A stretch of 64,000 bases of DNA, from NCBI GenBank assembly GCA_937931205.1, contig CALHBF010000001.1, forward strand, positions 62,001 through 126,000, in the 5' to 3' direction. Origin of the DNA: an uncultured Bacteriovoracaceae bacterium (GTDB lineage Bacteria > Bdellovibrionota > Bacteriovoracia > Bacteriovoracales > Bacteriovoracaceae). Numbering within the stretch: the first letter of the stretch is position 1; each line of letters opens with the position of its first letter. Below, in pieces: positions 1 to 7,652 of the stretch. The translations under genes and the position numbers were made by a program. The notes below the pieces were generated by a model. It searched no databases. It was not told the origin of the DNA and was given only the letters and a program-made list of their open reading frames with translations.

Positions 1-493
1 TATCAGTAATCTGAGGCCCAACTGGTACGGCAAGCGTTAAACTCAATGGGTTTTGACTTCGTAAAAATTTTCCTGCGGCAGTTGCTGTCACTCCAGTCGC
101 AAGGCCATCATCAATGAGAATGACATTTCTATTTTTAATGGCCGGAAGAATTCGTCCTGAACGATAAAGAGAAACTCGCCTTCTTAATTCTTGGACCTCT
201 TCCTCTACAATTTCTTGAATTTGAGAACTTTGAATATCGAAGAATCTTGCTGAAATAGGATTGAAAAGTGGCATTTCATCCTCAGACATGGCTCCAATTC
301 CGTACTCTACATCCATAGGAGCCCCTATCTTTCGAGAAACAACCACATCAAGGGAGGTATTCAGGAATTTCGCAACCTCGTGAGCAACGGGAACTCCACC
401 TCGCGGCAGGGCCAAAATCAACGGATCGACATATCTTCTTGTCGCTAAAAAATGAGCAAGTTTTTGTCCAGCCTCTTGTCGATCTTTGAACAT
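1..493 (-). CDS. Phosphoribosyltransferase family protein (3' part beyond left edge)
   Basis: The minus-strand frame opens with ATG at 493 and runs off the left edge, so about 164 N-terminal residues are visible. Near residue 125 is the PRPP-binding signature VILIDDGLATGVTA, typical of type I phosphoribosyltransferases, and the N-terminus contains LALPRGGVPVA and VSRKIGAP, which are usual in the stand-alone family often annotated as putative PRT or erythromycin-esterase-linked PRT. Members transfer or bind phosphoribosyl groups in the cytoplasm; the acceptor cannot be deduced. No clear Shine-Dalgarno sequence precedes the start, and the next 138 bases upstream are non-coding. Confident for the family, not for the substrate. 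Confidence 0.85.
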   Translation of the reverse strand, partial: MFKDRQEAGQKLAHFLATRRYVDPLILALPRGGVPVAHEVAKFLNTSLDVVVSRKIGAPMDVEYGIGAMSEDEMPLFNPISARFFDIQSSQIQEIVEEEVQELRRRVSLYRSGRILPAIKNRNVILIDDGLATGVTATAAGKFLRSQNPLSLTLAVPVGPQITD

Positions 494-631
494 AGCAGAC
501 CCCCATAGTTTGAGTAGTATGCAAGAAGAATGACTAAATAAAAGGGACAGTGAATACTGATTAGTTCACTTTGTGGTCTCTTGATTGCAGGACAAGGAAT
601 GAAGCGTTCATCTTTTACAAAGGATTTTTTT

Positions 632-826
632 ATGGCAAACCAAGAACAACAAAACCAAGGACAACAACCTAAACAACCTATTCAGAATCCACAGCAAGGT
701 GGAGCTGAAAAAAACTTTGCTAATCAGCCTGGTAAAGAAAAACAAGGCGGGCAAAACACTCAAGCTCAACCTGGAAAACAGGATCGTTCTCAGGAGCAAT
801 CAGAAAGTGATCGTAAACGTCAGTAA
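632..826 (+). CDS. Small glutamine-rich hydrophilic protein
   Basis: Sixty-four residues, nearly half Gln, Asn, Gly and Lys, with no hydrophobic core, so it is probably disordered. I chose the ATG at 632 because AAAGGA lies seven bases upstream; a longer reading from a TTG at 581 has no such site. The composition and the QGGxxK patches recall small stress-induced hydrophilic proteins, but there is no motif that fixes a family. It is convergent with the response regulator gene, with a perfect hairpin between them. Function unknown. Confidence 0.55.
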   Translation: MANQEQQNQGQQPKQPIQNPQQGGAEKNFANQPGKEKQGGQNTQAQPGKQDRSQEQSESDRKRQ

Positions 827-832
827 ATGATA

Positions 833-865
833 AATATCAGGAAGAGTTACCCTCTTCCTGATATT
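833..865. terminator. Bidirectional hairpin terminator
   Basis: A perfect 14-base stem (AATATCAGGAAGAG paired with CTCTTCCTGATATT) with a five-base loop lies between two convergent genes and touches the stop codon of the response regulator. The U tract is weak on either strand, but position and symmetry fit a shared terminator. Confidence 0.7.
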
Positions 866-1532
866 ATTTAAGCTTTAAGTGAAATCCTTTCCCACGAATA
901 TGATCAATCTTATAACACCAATCTGCTAATTTCGTCCGTAAATTGGAAAGATGAGTATTAATCGTATTTGAACTCACAATTTCTTTTCCCCAGATCGCAT
1001 CGACCAGCTCATCCTTGGAATATTTCTGAGGATAAATTTTAAGAAGGTAGGCCAGAATTTTAAATTCAATAAGAGTTAAGATAATTCTATCTTTATTGAG
1101 ATAGCACTCGACCTTATGAAAATCGATAGAGACATTGCCTAAAGAAATTTGCGGTCGACTATGCTGGTAATCTTTAATTCGGGCCTCTAATCTGGCAATG
1201 AGTTCATCTTTTCTAATAAAGCGATCAAAGAAGTCAGCGGCACCATTTTTATAGGACTTAATTTTGACTTCATCATTAGGGCTCGTGGTAATAAGAAATA
1301 CCGGAGTTTTTGCCAACTCAGGAATAGCTCTAATGGCTTCAAAAACTTCAAAGCCTGACATCTCTGGCATATTGATATCCAAGATAAAACAATCAAACGA
1401 TTTTGTTTTTGCTTTATCTATCAGCTCTTTCGCACAATGAAATATTTCTACTTCAAAATTGGTCGAGAGGAAGTCTTTATAAAAATTTAAGTTGTGAAAA
1501 TCGTCATCGATATAAGCAATTACCGGCTTCAT
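864..1532 (-). CDS. OmpR/PhoB-family response regulator
   Basis: A 222-residue regulator with an N-terminal receiver domain (about 1-120) and a C-terminal winged-helix DNA-binding domain (about 125-222, ending in the wing region HIRGKGFHLKL). Acidic pocket residues D9-D11 and the phospho-acceptor D52 in LDINMPEMSG are present. The normally invariant lysine-proline that follows the GAxD motif is replaced: the sequence reads GAADFFDRF, placing Arg104 where Lys is expected, which could alter phosphorylation-dependent switching. It overlaps the upstream histidine kinase gene by four bases (ATGA), so the two are translationally coupled and surely act as a pair. Target genes are not evident. Confidence 0.92.
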   Translation of the reverse strand: MKPVIAYIDDDFHNLNFYKDFLSTNFEVEIFHCAKELIDKAKTKSFDCFILDINMPEMSGFEVFEAIRAIPELAKTPVFLITTSPNDEVKIKSYKNGAADFFDRFIRKDELIARLEARIKDYQHSRPQISLGNVSIDFHKVECYLNKDRIILTLIEFKILAYLLKIYPQKYSKDELVDAIWGKEIVSSNTINTHLSNLRTKLADWCYKIDHIRGKGFHLKLK

Positions 1533-2665
1533 TTAAACTCACCTATTTTCATTCTAAAATTAGTCCATTCACCGTCTGTATCAACACTTATGCTTCCTCT
1601 ATGAACCTTGATCACATTTTCTACGAAATGGAGTCCAATCCCATAATTCTGCTTATTGCTTCTCTCACTTTCAAAAGGCCTGAATAGCTGTTTCATTTTT
1701 TCTTTCGTGATGGCCGGTCCATTATTTTGAATGAGCACTTCATTTTCCTTTCGGAAAACTCGAACTTCTCCTGCCTGCCCATTGCGCTGGATAGCTTCGA
1801 AAGCATTTTTTACTAAATTTTTTAATGCCAGCTTGATCGTTGATTTATGTCCCCATCCCGTACCTTCTTCAAACCCCGATAAATCGAGCGAAACTTTATA
1901 GTGCTCAGACATCTCGAGAAATTCATCTTGAAGATAATCACTCACTTCCTTCCAGGAAAAAGTATCAAACCGAATATTTTCTCTATTGGTAATTAGCAGC
2001 TCTACTCCCTCAACAATAGAAAGAATGTGCTCAGCATCTCTGTTCTCTTTCTGATTACCGCTCATGATAAAACGAAAAAGGGGGCTTTTTAATTCGTGGA
2101 GAAGGAAAGCAGACTGACGTCCAATAGAAGCAAACTTTTGATCTTTCTGATAAATCAGTTCACGCTGACGATTAAAGAACCAATAAATCGCAATAGAGAG
2201 TGCTCCAAACACTAAAGTCATTACTCTTAAATGCTGATCAATTGAATAGCCTGCCTTCACGAATTCTGGCTGAGGCATAAAATTAAAGCTGATAATGGTA
2301 AGGGTAATTCCTAAAATGGCCTGAAAAACATAACGAACGATCGGACCTTTATAAAAAAAACAGCTTAAGGCCAAACCTTCGTAGAAGGCGAAAATATAAG
2401 TCGCATGAAAATATATTGTTCCGATAAAAGCATAAATATAAATAGCATTGCAGGAAATATCTAAAGACCAGTTCGTAGATATCTTCCGATGACGAACTAA
2501 GTAGCCTTGACCCCAGAACAAAAGAATAAATAAAAATTTAAAAAGCAAAAACCCTAAAACGTTGTGAACCTTGAGTCCATAGATTCCCCAAAAAGTAACA
2601 GCAAATACGATCGCCCCAAAGGCGTAGTTCAAGTTAGAAATGCGTAAAACGTCATTATTATTCAT
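1529..2665 (-). CDS. Membrane sensor histidine kinase
   Basis: The N-terminal 170 residues are hydrophobic with about five or six predicted membrane helices and almost no periplasmic domain, so the sensor is probably intramembrane. A HisKA-like segment follows with the phospho-acceptor H190 in LLHELKSPLFRF, then a HATPase domain: N-box KNLVKNAFEAI, a G1 box that reads NNGPAI instead of the usual DxGxG, and G2 box NYGIGLHFV. It autophosphorylates and passes phosphate to the regulator encoded immediately downstream with a 4-base overlap. The altered G1 box is uncommon but is seen in some active kinases. Signal unknown. Confidence 0.9.
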   Translation of the reverse strand: MNNNDVLRISNLNYAFGAIVFAVTFWGIYGLKVHNVLGFLLFKFLFILLFWGQGYLVRHRKISTNWSLDISCNAIYIYAFIGTIYFHATYIFAFYEGLALSCFFYKGPIVRYVFQAILGITLTIISFNFMPQPEFVKAGYSIDQHLRVMTLVFGALSIAIYWFFNRQRELIYQKDQKFASIGRQSAFLLHELKSPLFRFIMSGNQKENRDAEHILSIVEGVELLITNRENIRFDTFSWKEVSDYLQDEFLEMSEHYKVSLDLSGFEEGTGWGHKSTIKLALKNLVKNAFEAIQRNGQAGEVRVFRKENEVLIQNNGPAITKEKMKQLFRPFESERSNKQNYGIGLHFVENVIKVHRGSISVDTDGEWTNFRMKIGEFK

Positions 2666-2899
2666 TAAGGCATTTTTTGGGGTTTAATTAATGATTATTT
2701 AATTATTTCCAAAAGTTGACCAGTTAATAAAAATTGATCGTTATCAGCTTTTTCTGCAATTTGCCGCCAAGCAGCAAATAAAATCAGATAGTTACTCATC
2801 TGACTAATTTTTAAACGCTAAGGGAATTAGTTACATCACCTACACCAAGAGAAGAGATTTCAATCTAAAATTCCTTATCACCCCAAGCCAGAGAGAGTT

Positions 2900-3301
2900 A
2901 TGAAAAAGAATCTCATTTTACTTTTAGCCCTAATGTCTATTTCCACTTCTACATGGGCCGTCAGCAAAGAATACTTTGGCTATCTGAAATCTGGTGATGG
3001 GTTGTGTTCAGTGGCCTTTGAGGAACAAAGCTGGGCCTATCATTATGTGGACTTCAAAACTCGCGACTATACCGTAAAAGCTGCCAACGTTACTCTCCAA
3101 AAAGGACAATTAACTACTCATAATGAAGTCTTCGATAAAGAAGGAGATGATTATGAACAATTGGCCTTTGGATTTCCACTCCCAAAGACTTATCAAATTG
3201 AGCTGAAATATTTGGGTAAAGGGCAATTTGCTATCAAAAAAACAAGACTCTTTTTTAGTCAACCAACCATTACTAAAAGAGATGTTTGTATTACTAAGTA
3301 A
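2900..3301 (+). CDS. Small secreted protein of unknown function
   Basis: A 133-residue protein that begins with a standard signal peptide (positively charged MKKN, hydrophobic core, cleavage probably after TWA at residue 20). The mature part has two cysteines, one near its beginning (GLCSVAF) and one five residues from the end (DVCITK), which could form a disulfide in the periplasm. The sequence is rich in alternating polar and aromatic residues and may be a beta sandwich. It lies at the start of a plus-strand run with the 462-residue secreted protein and the TAXI protein, 46 bases ahead of the former. Not recognised. Confidence 0.7.
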   Translation: MKKNLILLLALMSISTSTWAVSKEYFGYLKSGDGLCSVAFEEQSWAYHYVDFKTRDYTVKAANVTLQKGQLTTHNEVFDKEGDDYEQLAFGFPLPKTYQIELKYLGKGQFAIKKTRLFFSQPTITKRDVCITK

Positions 3302-3347
3302 CTTACATATTGCCACAAATGAGGAGGGATTGTTATGATTTCTCTCT

Positions 3348-4736
3348 ATGAAAATGGCCTTAATTCTTACCCTATTAACCAGTTTATTTACTTTTAATCT
3401 TTGTGCTCAAGACTTATTTGAAAATAAGATTGCGAGCATTTATGTTTCAGAGCAATTTATCAATGAGCAGCTGGCAGGCCACTTGGCCCAATCTGATCTT
3501 GTTAAAAACCTGCAAATGAAGCTAGACCCCAAGACCAGTCAAATGGTTATACATGGAGATTTTCAGCTTCCGCTCGATGATATTCGTGCGATAGGAATAG
3601 ATAAAAATCTTGGTCTTTTCAAATTTCAGCTCTCAATTATTCCAAGAGTGAGTCCTAGAAAACACCTCGTCTTAGAGTTCCCTCTTTCGGAAACTTACTT
3701 TTATCAGGCCAATTCAAAAAATCCTAAAAAGGATAGAGTGGTTATCCCTGTTCAGCTTTTATCAGTCGGACTTGCCGCCACTCGCGGGTATCTTGCGGCC
3801 CTTTCAGGAGACTTCTCCAGTTTTGACAGGAAAACAGCAAAGTTTCGTGCCCTTCTCAGAGGTATCAATCAAAACTTAAAGACTGAAACGAATACTGATG
3901 CCGTAGCTGTTTTAAAGTCAGAAAAAAAATCATTAGAACTGCAAATTGCATCGACTGAACTTGAGCGTGAAAATTTCGCTAGAACTTCCAAGGCCCTCAA
4001 CAGTATTTTTGCCTTTACTGGTGAAAAGGAATTCAATCTCAACAATGAGATCATGGCCCACGGAAATACTGTGATGCTAAAACTTAAACTCTCCAAGCTT
4101 GTTCCCTACTTGAAGGATATTGAACTAGGAAAAATTCGCATTGGTGGAAGTAATCCAAATAGAAATGGCGAAAGGTATCTCATTTTTGATGTGAATACCC
4201 TTACTACAACAGCACCTGTGGTTGAGCAAAGAAAACACAAAAAACCAACTTACGATCATGCCCCTCCCTCACTCATGATTCGTCTTAATCAATCTCTTTT
4301 TACTAGCAAAATGGTTTCGGAAAAAGAAAAAGAAAGTTTGGGAGACACCATCAAAGATTTCAAAATTTCTTTTCAGGACGATGGCATTCATATTTCAGGA
4401 AAAGTTAAAAAGTTTTTCTTTGATATTCCTTTTAGTGGCGTCGTGGACTTTATTTCAACAGGTCCTGATGTTTTTGAAGTCCGGCTAAGAGGACTTGAAG
4501 TTCTCAAAATGGACTTAAAATTCTTAACTCCACTTGCGTTAGCTGCCGTCAAAAACAGATTGAAATTAGCACTAAATGGAGTCGCAAAATATAAGTATCT
4601 TGGTAAGAAAGATGAGAGCCGAGCTTTACGAGTAAGGATTGATCCCAAGAAATTAGTTCCCGCATTCCCGAACTTTCATTTGTTGGAAGTTGATGTTCGT
4701 GACCGTAACTTTATGCTCAAAATTGGACGTATATGA
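3348..4736 (+). CDS. Large secreted or lipid-binding-like envelope protein, unknown function
   Basis: A 462-residue protein with a signal peptide (MKMALILTLLTSLFTFNLCA). The mature part contains two similar-looking halves with alternating hydrophobic segments and a central helical stretch near residues 170-215 (KSEKKSLELQIASTELERE). I recognise no catalytic motif. The coding frame overlaps the downstream TAXI gene by four bases (ATGA), so they are probably one operon and possibly one complex. The best Shine-Dalgarno in the area (GAGGAGGG, 3321-3328) is nineteen bases from this ATG and instead sits six bases before another ATG at 3335 in a different frame, so initiation may be coupled to a short upstream reading frame. 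Confidence 0.7.
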   Translation: MKMALILTLLTSLFTFNLCAQDLFENKIASIYVSEQFINEQLAGHLAQSDLVKNLQMKLDPKTSQMVIHGDFQLPLDDIRAIGIDKNLGLFKFQLSIIPRVSPRKHLVLEFPLSETYFYQANSKNPKKDRVVIPVQLLSVGLAATRGYLAALSGDFSSFDRKTAKFRALLRGINQNLKTETNTDAVAVLKSEKKSLELQIASTELERENFARTSKALNSIFAFTGEKEFNLNNEIMAHGNTVMLKLKLSKLVPYLKDIELGKIRIGGSNPNRNGERYLIFDVNTLTTTAPVVEQRKHKKPTYDHAPPSLMIRLNQSLFTSKMVSEKEKESLGDTIKDFKISFQDDGIHISGKVKKFFFDIPFSGVVDFISTGPDVFEVRLRGLEVLKMDLKFLTPLALAAVKNRLKLALNGVAKYKYLGKKDESRALRVRIDPKKLVPAFPNFHLLEVDVRDRNFMLKIGRI

Positions 4737-6061
4737 AAAAAGTTTACCGCAAGTGTCTCAATACTTTCATGGAATATTTTGATCTCGGGCCTACTGTGGC
4801 CCTCACAATTTTTCTTGTTTCTGGGACAATCATCCTAACAGGACTTACCTTTTTCATTCAAAGTGCCCCGCCAACCAAGTTAACTATCACCTCAGGGCCA
4901 GAAGGCAGTATCTTTCATGGACTGGCCTTAAAATACCAAAAAGCCTTGGGAGAAAATGGCATTAAAGTTAATGTTCTTACTTCAAAAGGCTCACTTGATA
5001 ATTTAAAACTTATCTCAGATCCAAAGAATAAAATTGACCTTGCTCTTATTCAAAGCGGTAGTGAAGATGAAAAATCTCTTCTAGAGAATCTTGTCTCTCT
5101 TGGAGGACTAAGCCACCAGCCTCTCTTCTTCTTTTATCGCGGCAATAAAATTGAACGCATCTCTCAGATGAATGGAAAAATGATCGGCATTGGAACTGAG
5201 GGGTCCGGAGGAAGAAAGCTTGCTCTGAGAATTTTAAAACTCAATGGTTTTCCAGAAAATCAAAATTTAGTAAGTATGAAAGGAAGCGAAGCAAGTCTCG
5301 CTCTCATCAATCAAAAAATTGATGGGACATTTCTTATGGGTGAGGATGCTTCTCTTGAAGTGATTAGAAAACTTTTAGTTGATCCAAACATCAACCTTTT
5401 AAGTTTTAAGAATGCTAATGCCTATATACGCAAAATCCCCATCCTTCATGCACTGGAGTTACCGGAAGGAGTTCTTAATTTTGAGAAGAATATTCCTGAA
5501 GAAGATATTACCCTTGTAGGGCCGATGGTTGAATTAATTGCCACCGAGGATCTTCATCCTGCCCTTTCTGATATGATTCTTGATGCCGCTATGACCATTC
5601 ACGGGAATGCCGGAATTTTCAAAAAGCAGGGAGATTTCCCTGTAGCCGCTGAAAATAAGATTAAGCTCAGTGATGATGCAAGCCGTTTTTATAAATCAGG
5701 GAAAACATTTCTTTACCGCTATTTGCCTTTTTGGCTAGCAAGCTTGGTGAATAGAATGCTTTTTGTTTTCTTACCAATGCTGCTCGTTTTGATTCCGGCC
5801 GTAAGAAGTATTCCAGCGATTTTCAGATGGATTGGACAGATGCGTATTCGTCGTCGCTATCGCGCACTTCTTCACCTAGAGGCAAGATTTAGGAGCGAAA
5901 AAGATCCTGAACAATTGAAGATTTTAAATGAGCAATTTGAAATGATTGAGAAAGACATTCAGCAAATGAAGGTTAGATCTACACTTGCTATGCAGTTCTA
6001 TACTTTAAGAAGTCACTTAGATTATGTAAGAAGACTTATGAGTTCGAGGATGGGAATTTAA
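4733..6061 (+). CDS. TAXI-family TRAP-type solute-binding protein, membrane anchored
   Basis: A 442-residue protein with an N-terminal membrane helix (about 18-40), a periplasmic binding domain that starts with the TAXI signature LTITSGPEGSIFHGLA and contains the GIGTEGSGGRKLALRIL segment, a second membrane helix (about 330-355) and a basic, helical cytoplasmic tail. TAXI proteins capture small organic acids for TRAP transporters. Here no TRAP permease genes are adjacent, and the tethering at both ends shows that this belongs to the subfamily with a C-terminal membrane helix, for which a sensory or scaffolding role is possible. It is coupled by a 4-base overlap to the secreted protein upstream. 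Confidence 0.85.
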   Translation: MKKVYRKCLNTFMEYFDLGPTVALTIFLVSGTIILTGLTFFIQSAPPTKLTITSGPEGSIFHGLALKYQKALGENGIKVNVLTSKGSLDNLKLISDPKNKIDLALIQSGSEDEKSLLENLVSLGGLSHQPLFFFYRGNKIERISQMNGKMIGIGTEGSGGRKLALRILKLNGFPENQNLVSMKGSEASLALINQKIDGTFLMGEDASLEVIRKLLVDPNINLLSFKNANAYIRKIPILHALELPEGVLNFEKNIPEEDITLVGPMVELIATEDLHPALSDMILDAAMTIHGNAGIFKKQGDFPVAAENKIKLSDDASRFYKSGKTFLYRYLPFWLASLVNRMLFVFLPMLLVLIPAVRSIPAIFRWIGQMRIRRRYRALLHLEARFRSEKDPEQLKILNEQFEMIEKDIQQMKVRSTLAMQFYTLRSHLDYVRRLMSSRMGI

Positions 6062-6082
6062 TCCCATAAAATTTGCAATTAA

Positions 6083-6364
6083 CTAACGACGTCCAAGCCT
6101 GAAGCCGAACTCACGACGTTTGGACTTTACTGGTTGAGGACGTTGCGGTCTAAGCTCTGTGGCATAACTTCTAAAGCCAATATCTTCAGGTCTTGGTGCA
6201 AAGCGATTCTGCTCCGATCCTTGATTAGATCTTGTTACATTAACCCTCTCATACTCATACGCCCTATATCTGATAAACGGACCAGCATAGACCGAAAAGG
6301 ATAGAACTAAGATTAATAGAGTAAGACTCATTGATCTATTATCGGCATCTTCACGCAAACTCAT
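6083..6364 (-). CDS. Small secreted basic protein, unknown function
   Basis: Up to 93 residues. The hydrophobic stretch MSLTLLILVLSFSVYAG looks like a signal peptide, and it begins at an internal ATG (6331), so the real protein may be 82 residues. The mature part is rich in Arg and Pro and ends with FGFRLGRR. No known domain. It is convergent with the TAXI gene and divergent from the DUF2959 lipoprotein gene. Confidence 0.5.
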   Translation of the reverse strand: MSLREDADNRSMSLTLLILVLSFSVYAGPFIRYRAYEYERVNVTRSNQGSEQNRFAPRPEDIGFRSYATELRPQRPQPVKSKRREFGFRLGRR

Positions 6365-6487
6365 GATGATTCTGGATACTGTCTAAAAATTAGACAAAAA
6401 CATGGGGCACTGGCCTGGGCGCGTCTGGACTTTCTCTCATAGATAACTGGAAGATCACTTGTGCATGATTCAAAACATGGAGTTTCT

Positions 6488-7141
6488 ATGTTCAAGTTTT
6501 TGCTGATCTCTTCACTTATTCTTGCTACCTCCTGCACTAATTCTCTTAAAAAAGGCTTCAAAGACGCCAAATACGGCGCTTATGAGATGATTGGATATGA
6601 GAAGCGTGACCTCTTCAAAAAAGAGGTTAAGGCCGTTAAGAAAGACCAGGACGATTCTCAGAAGGCCTTTGAGGATGCTTTAGCGAAACTGCAATATTTT
6701 TATAGCTATGATGGAGGAAAAACTGAGAGTGAGTACAATAAACTCAAAGACTCCTACCAAAGTTCTCTAGATGAATCAGAAAATTTAAGTGCCAGTATTC
6801 AAAAACTGGATGAAGTCGCCAAAGACTTATTTGCAGAGTGGAAAGAAGAAATTAATGGCATTTCCAATAGTGAGCTCCGCAAGAAAAGCACCGTTAAATT
6901 ATCTGAAACAAGAATCAGATATAGAGAGCTTCATCAGAAGCTTAAAAACAGCGAAAAGAATATGTCCCCTATACTCGTGAAGATGAAAGACCAAGTAACC
7001 TTTCTCAAGCATAATCTCAATGCGGGAGCGATTAGTGGGCTTCAGACTGAAGGTGATCGCATAGAGCAAGATATCGAAAAGCTTATTAAGGAGATGAAGA
7101 CGGCCAATCAAGAAGCTGAAGACTTTATCAAAACCCTCTAA
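6488..7141 (+). CDS. DUF2959 family lipoprotein
   Basis: I placed the start at the ATG at 6488 because it follows a GGAG site by five bases and gives a perfect lipoprotein signal (MFKFLLISSLILATSC, lipobox LATSC); the open frame extends nine codons further. The 217-residue product matches the DUF2959 pattern: KYGAYEMIGYEKRDLF, YFYSYDGGKTESEYN, LFAEWKEEI, and the strongly conserved DQVTFLKHNLNAGAI near the C-terminus. The protein is almost entirely helical coiled coil and should be anchored in the envelope. Function of the family is unknown. A SoxR operator begins 30 bases after its stop codon. Confidence 0.88.
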   Translation: MFKFLLISSLILATSCTNSLKKGFKDAKYGAYEMIGYEKRDLFKKEVKAVKKDQDDSQKAFEDALAKLQYFYSYDGGKTESEYNKLKDSYQSSLDESENLSASIQKLDEVAKDLFAEWKEEINGISNSELRKKSTVKLSETRIRYRELHQKLKNSEKNMSPILVKMKDQVTFLKHNLNAGAISGLQTEGDRIEQDIEKLIKEMKTANQEAEDFIKTL

Positions 7142-7170
7142 TTGACTAATCAGAAAACTCAATGCTAAAA

Positions 7171-7188
7171 CCTCAAGTTAACTTGAGG
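7171..7188. promoter_or_regulatory. SoxR operator (SoxR box)
   Basis: The 18-base sequence CCTCAAGTTAACTTGAGG is a perfect palindrome and is identical to the classical SoxR box of enterobacterial and pseudomonad targets. It ends only eight bases before the soxR start codon. A TTGACT at 7142-7147 might be a -35 element, with a poor -10 (TAAAAC) just left of the box. This arrangement suggests tight autoregulation of soxR. Confidence 0.93.
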
Positions 7189-7196
7189 TATGTCCC

Positions 7197-7652
7197 ATGA
7201 AGAAAGATTTAAAGAGCTGTGAGCTTAAAGAGTTTTTGTCTGTTGGTGAAGTTGCGGCCCGAAGTGGAGTTGCCATATCGGCCCTTCATTTCTATGAAAC
7301 TAAAGGTTTTATTGTCTCACTTCGAAACGAACAGAACCAGCGCCGTTATCCTCGTGGTATGCTTCGTATCATCTCCTTTATCAAAGTTGCTCAAAATCTC
7401 GGATTCTCTCTGGAAGAAATTCATCAAATGCTTAAAACCCTCCCCGATCAAAAAAAACCTTCTGATCAGGACTGGCAAGTTTTAAGCAAAAAATGGAAAC
7501 AAGAGCTAGCTTTAAAGATTAAAAAGATGACTCGACTAAAAGATCAGCTCGATAAGTGTATCGGTTGTGGCTGTTTGTCTCTAAAAGAATGCCCACTCCG
7601 AAATCCTGACGATAAGCTTGCCAAGAAAGGAGCTGGGGCGCATTTGATTTAA
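7197..7652 (+). CDS. soxR: Redox-sensitive transcriptional activator SoxR
   Basis: A 151-residue MerR-family regulator. The N-terminal winged helix (LSVGEVAARSGVAISALHFYE), a dimerisation helix, and the [2Fe-2S] cluster motif with Cys121, Cys124, Cys126 and Cys132 (CIGCGCLSLKEC) match SoxR throughout, including the C-terminal KGAGAHLI. It senses redox-cycling compounds or superoxide through oxidation of the cluster. Length and N-terminus agree with the family, so the ATG at 7197 is right even though no Shine-Dalgarno sequence is visible and the SoxR box is eight bases upstream. No soxS is adjacent; as in most non-enteric bacteria it probably controls a few genes directly. It is convergent with the helicase gene, stop codon against stop codon. 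Confidence 0.96.
   Translation: MKKDLKSCELKEFLSVGEVAARSGVAISALHFYETKGFIVSLRNEQNQRRYPRGMLRIISFIKVAQNLGFSLEEIHQMLKTLPDQKKPSDQDWQVLSKKWKQELALKIKKMTRLKDQLDKCIGCGCLSLKECPLRNPDDKLAKKGAGAHLI

Noticed and set aside
4733..6061. Complete TRAP transporter operon
   Set aside because: Only the TAXI binding protein is present; neither neighbour encodes a DctQ/DctM-like permease.
6361..6570. 69-codon minus-strand frame opposite the DUF2959 lipoprotein start
   Set aside because: It overlaps the signal peptide region of a well supported lipoprotein gene and the coding part of the neighbour, and its sequence has no domain or ribosome site.
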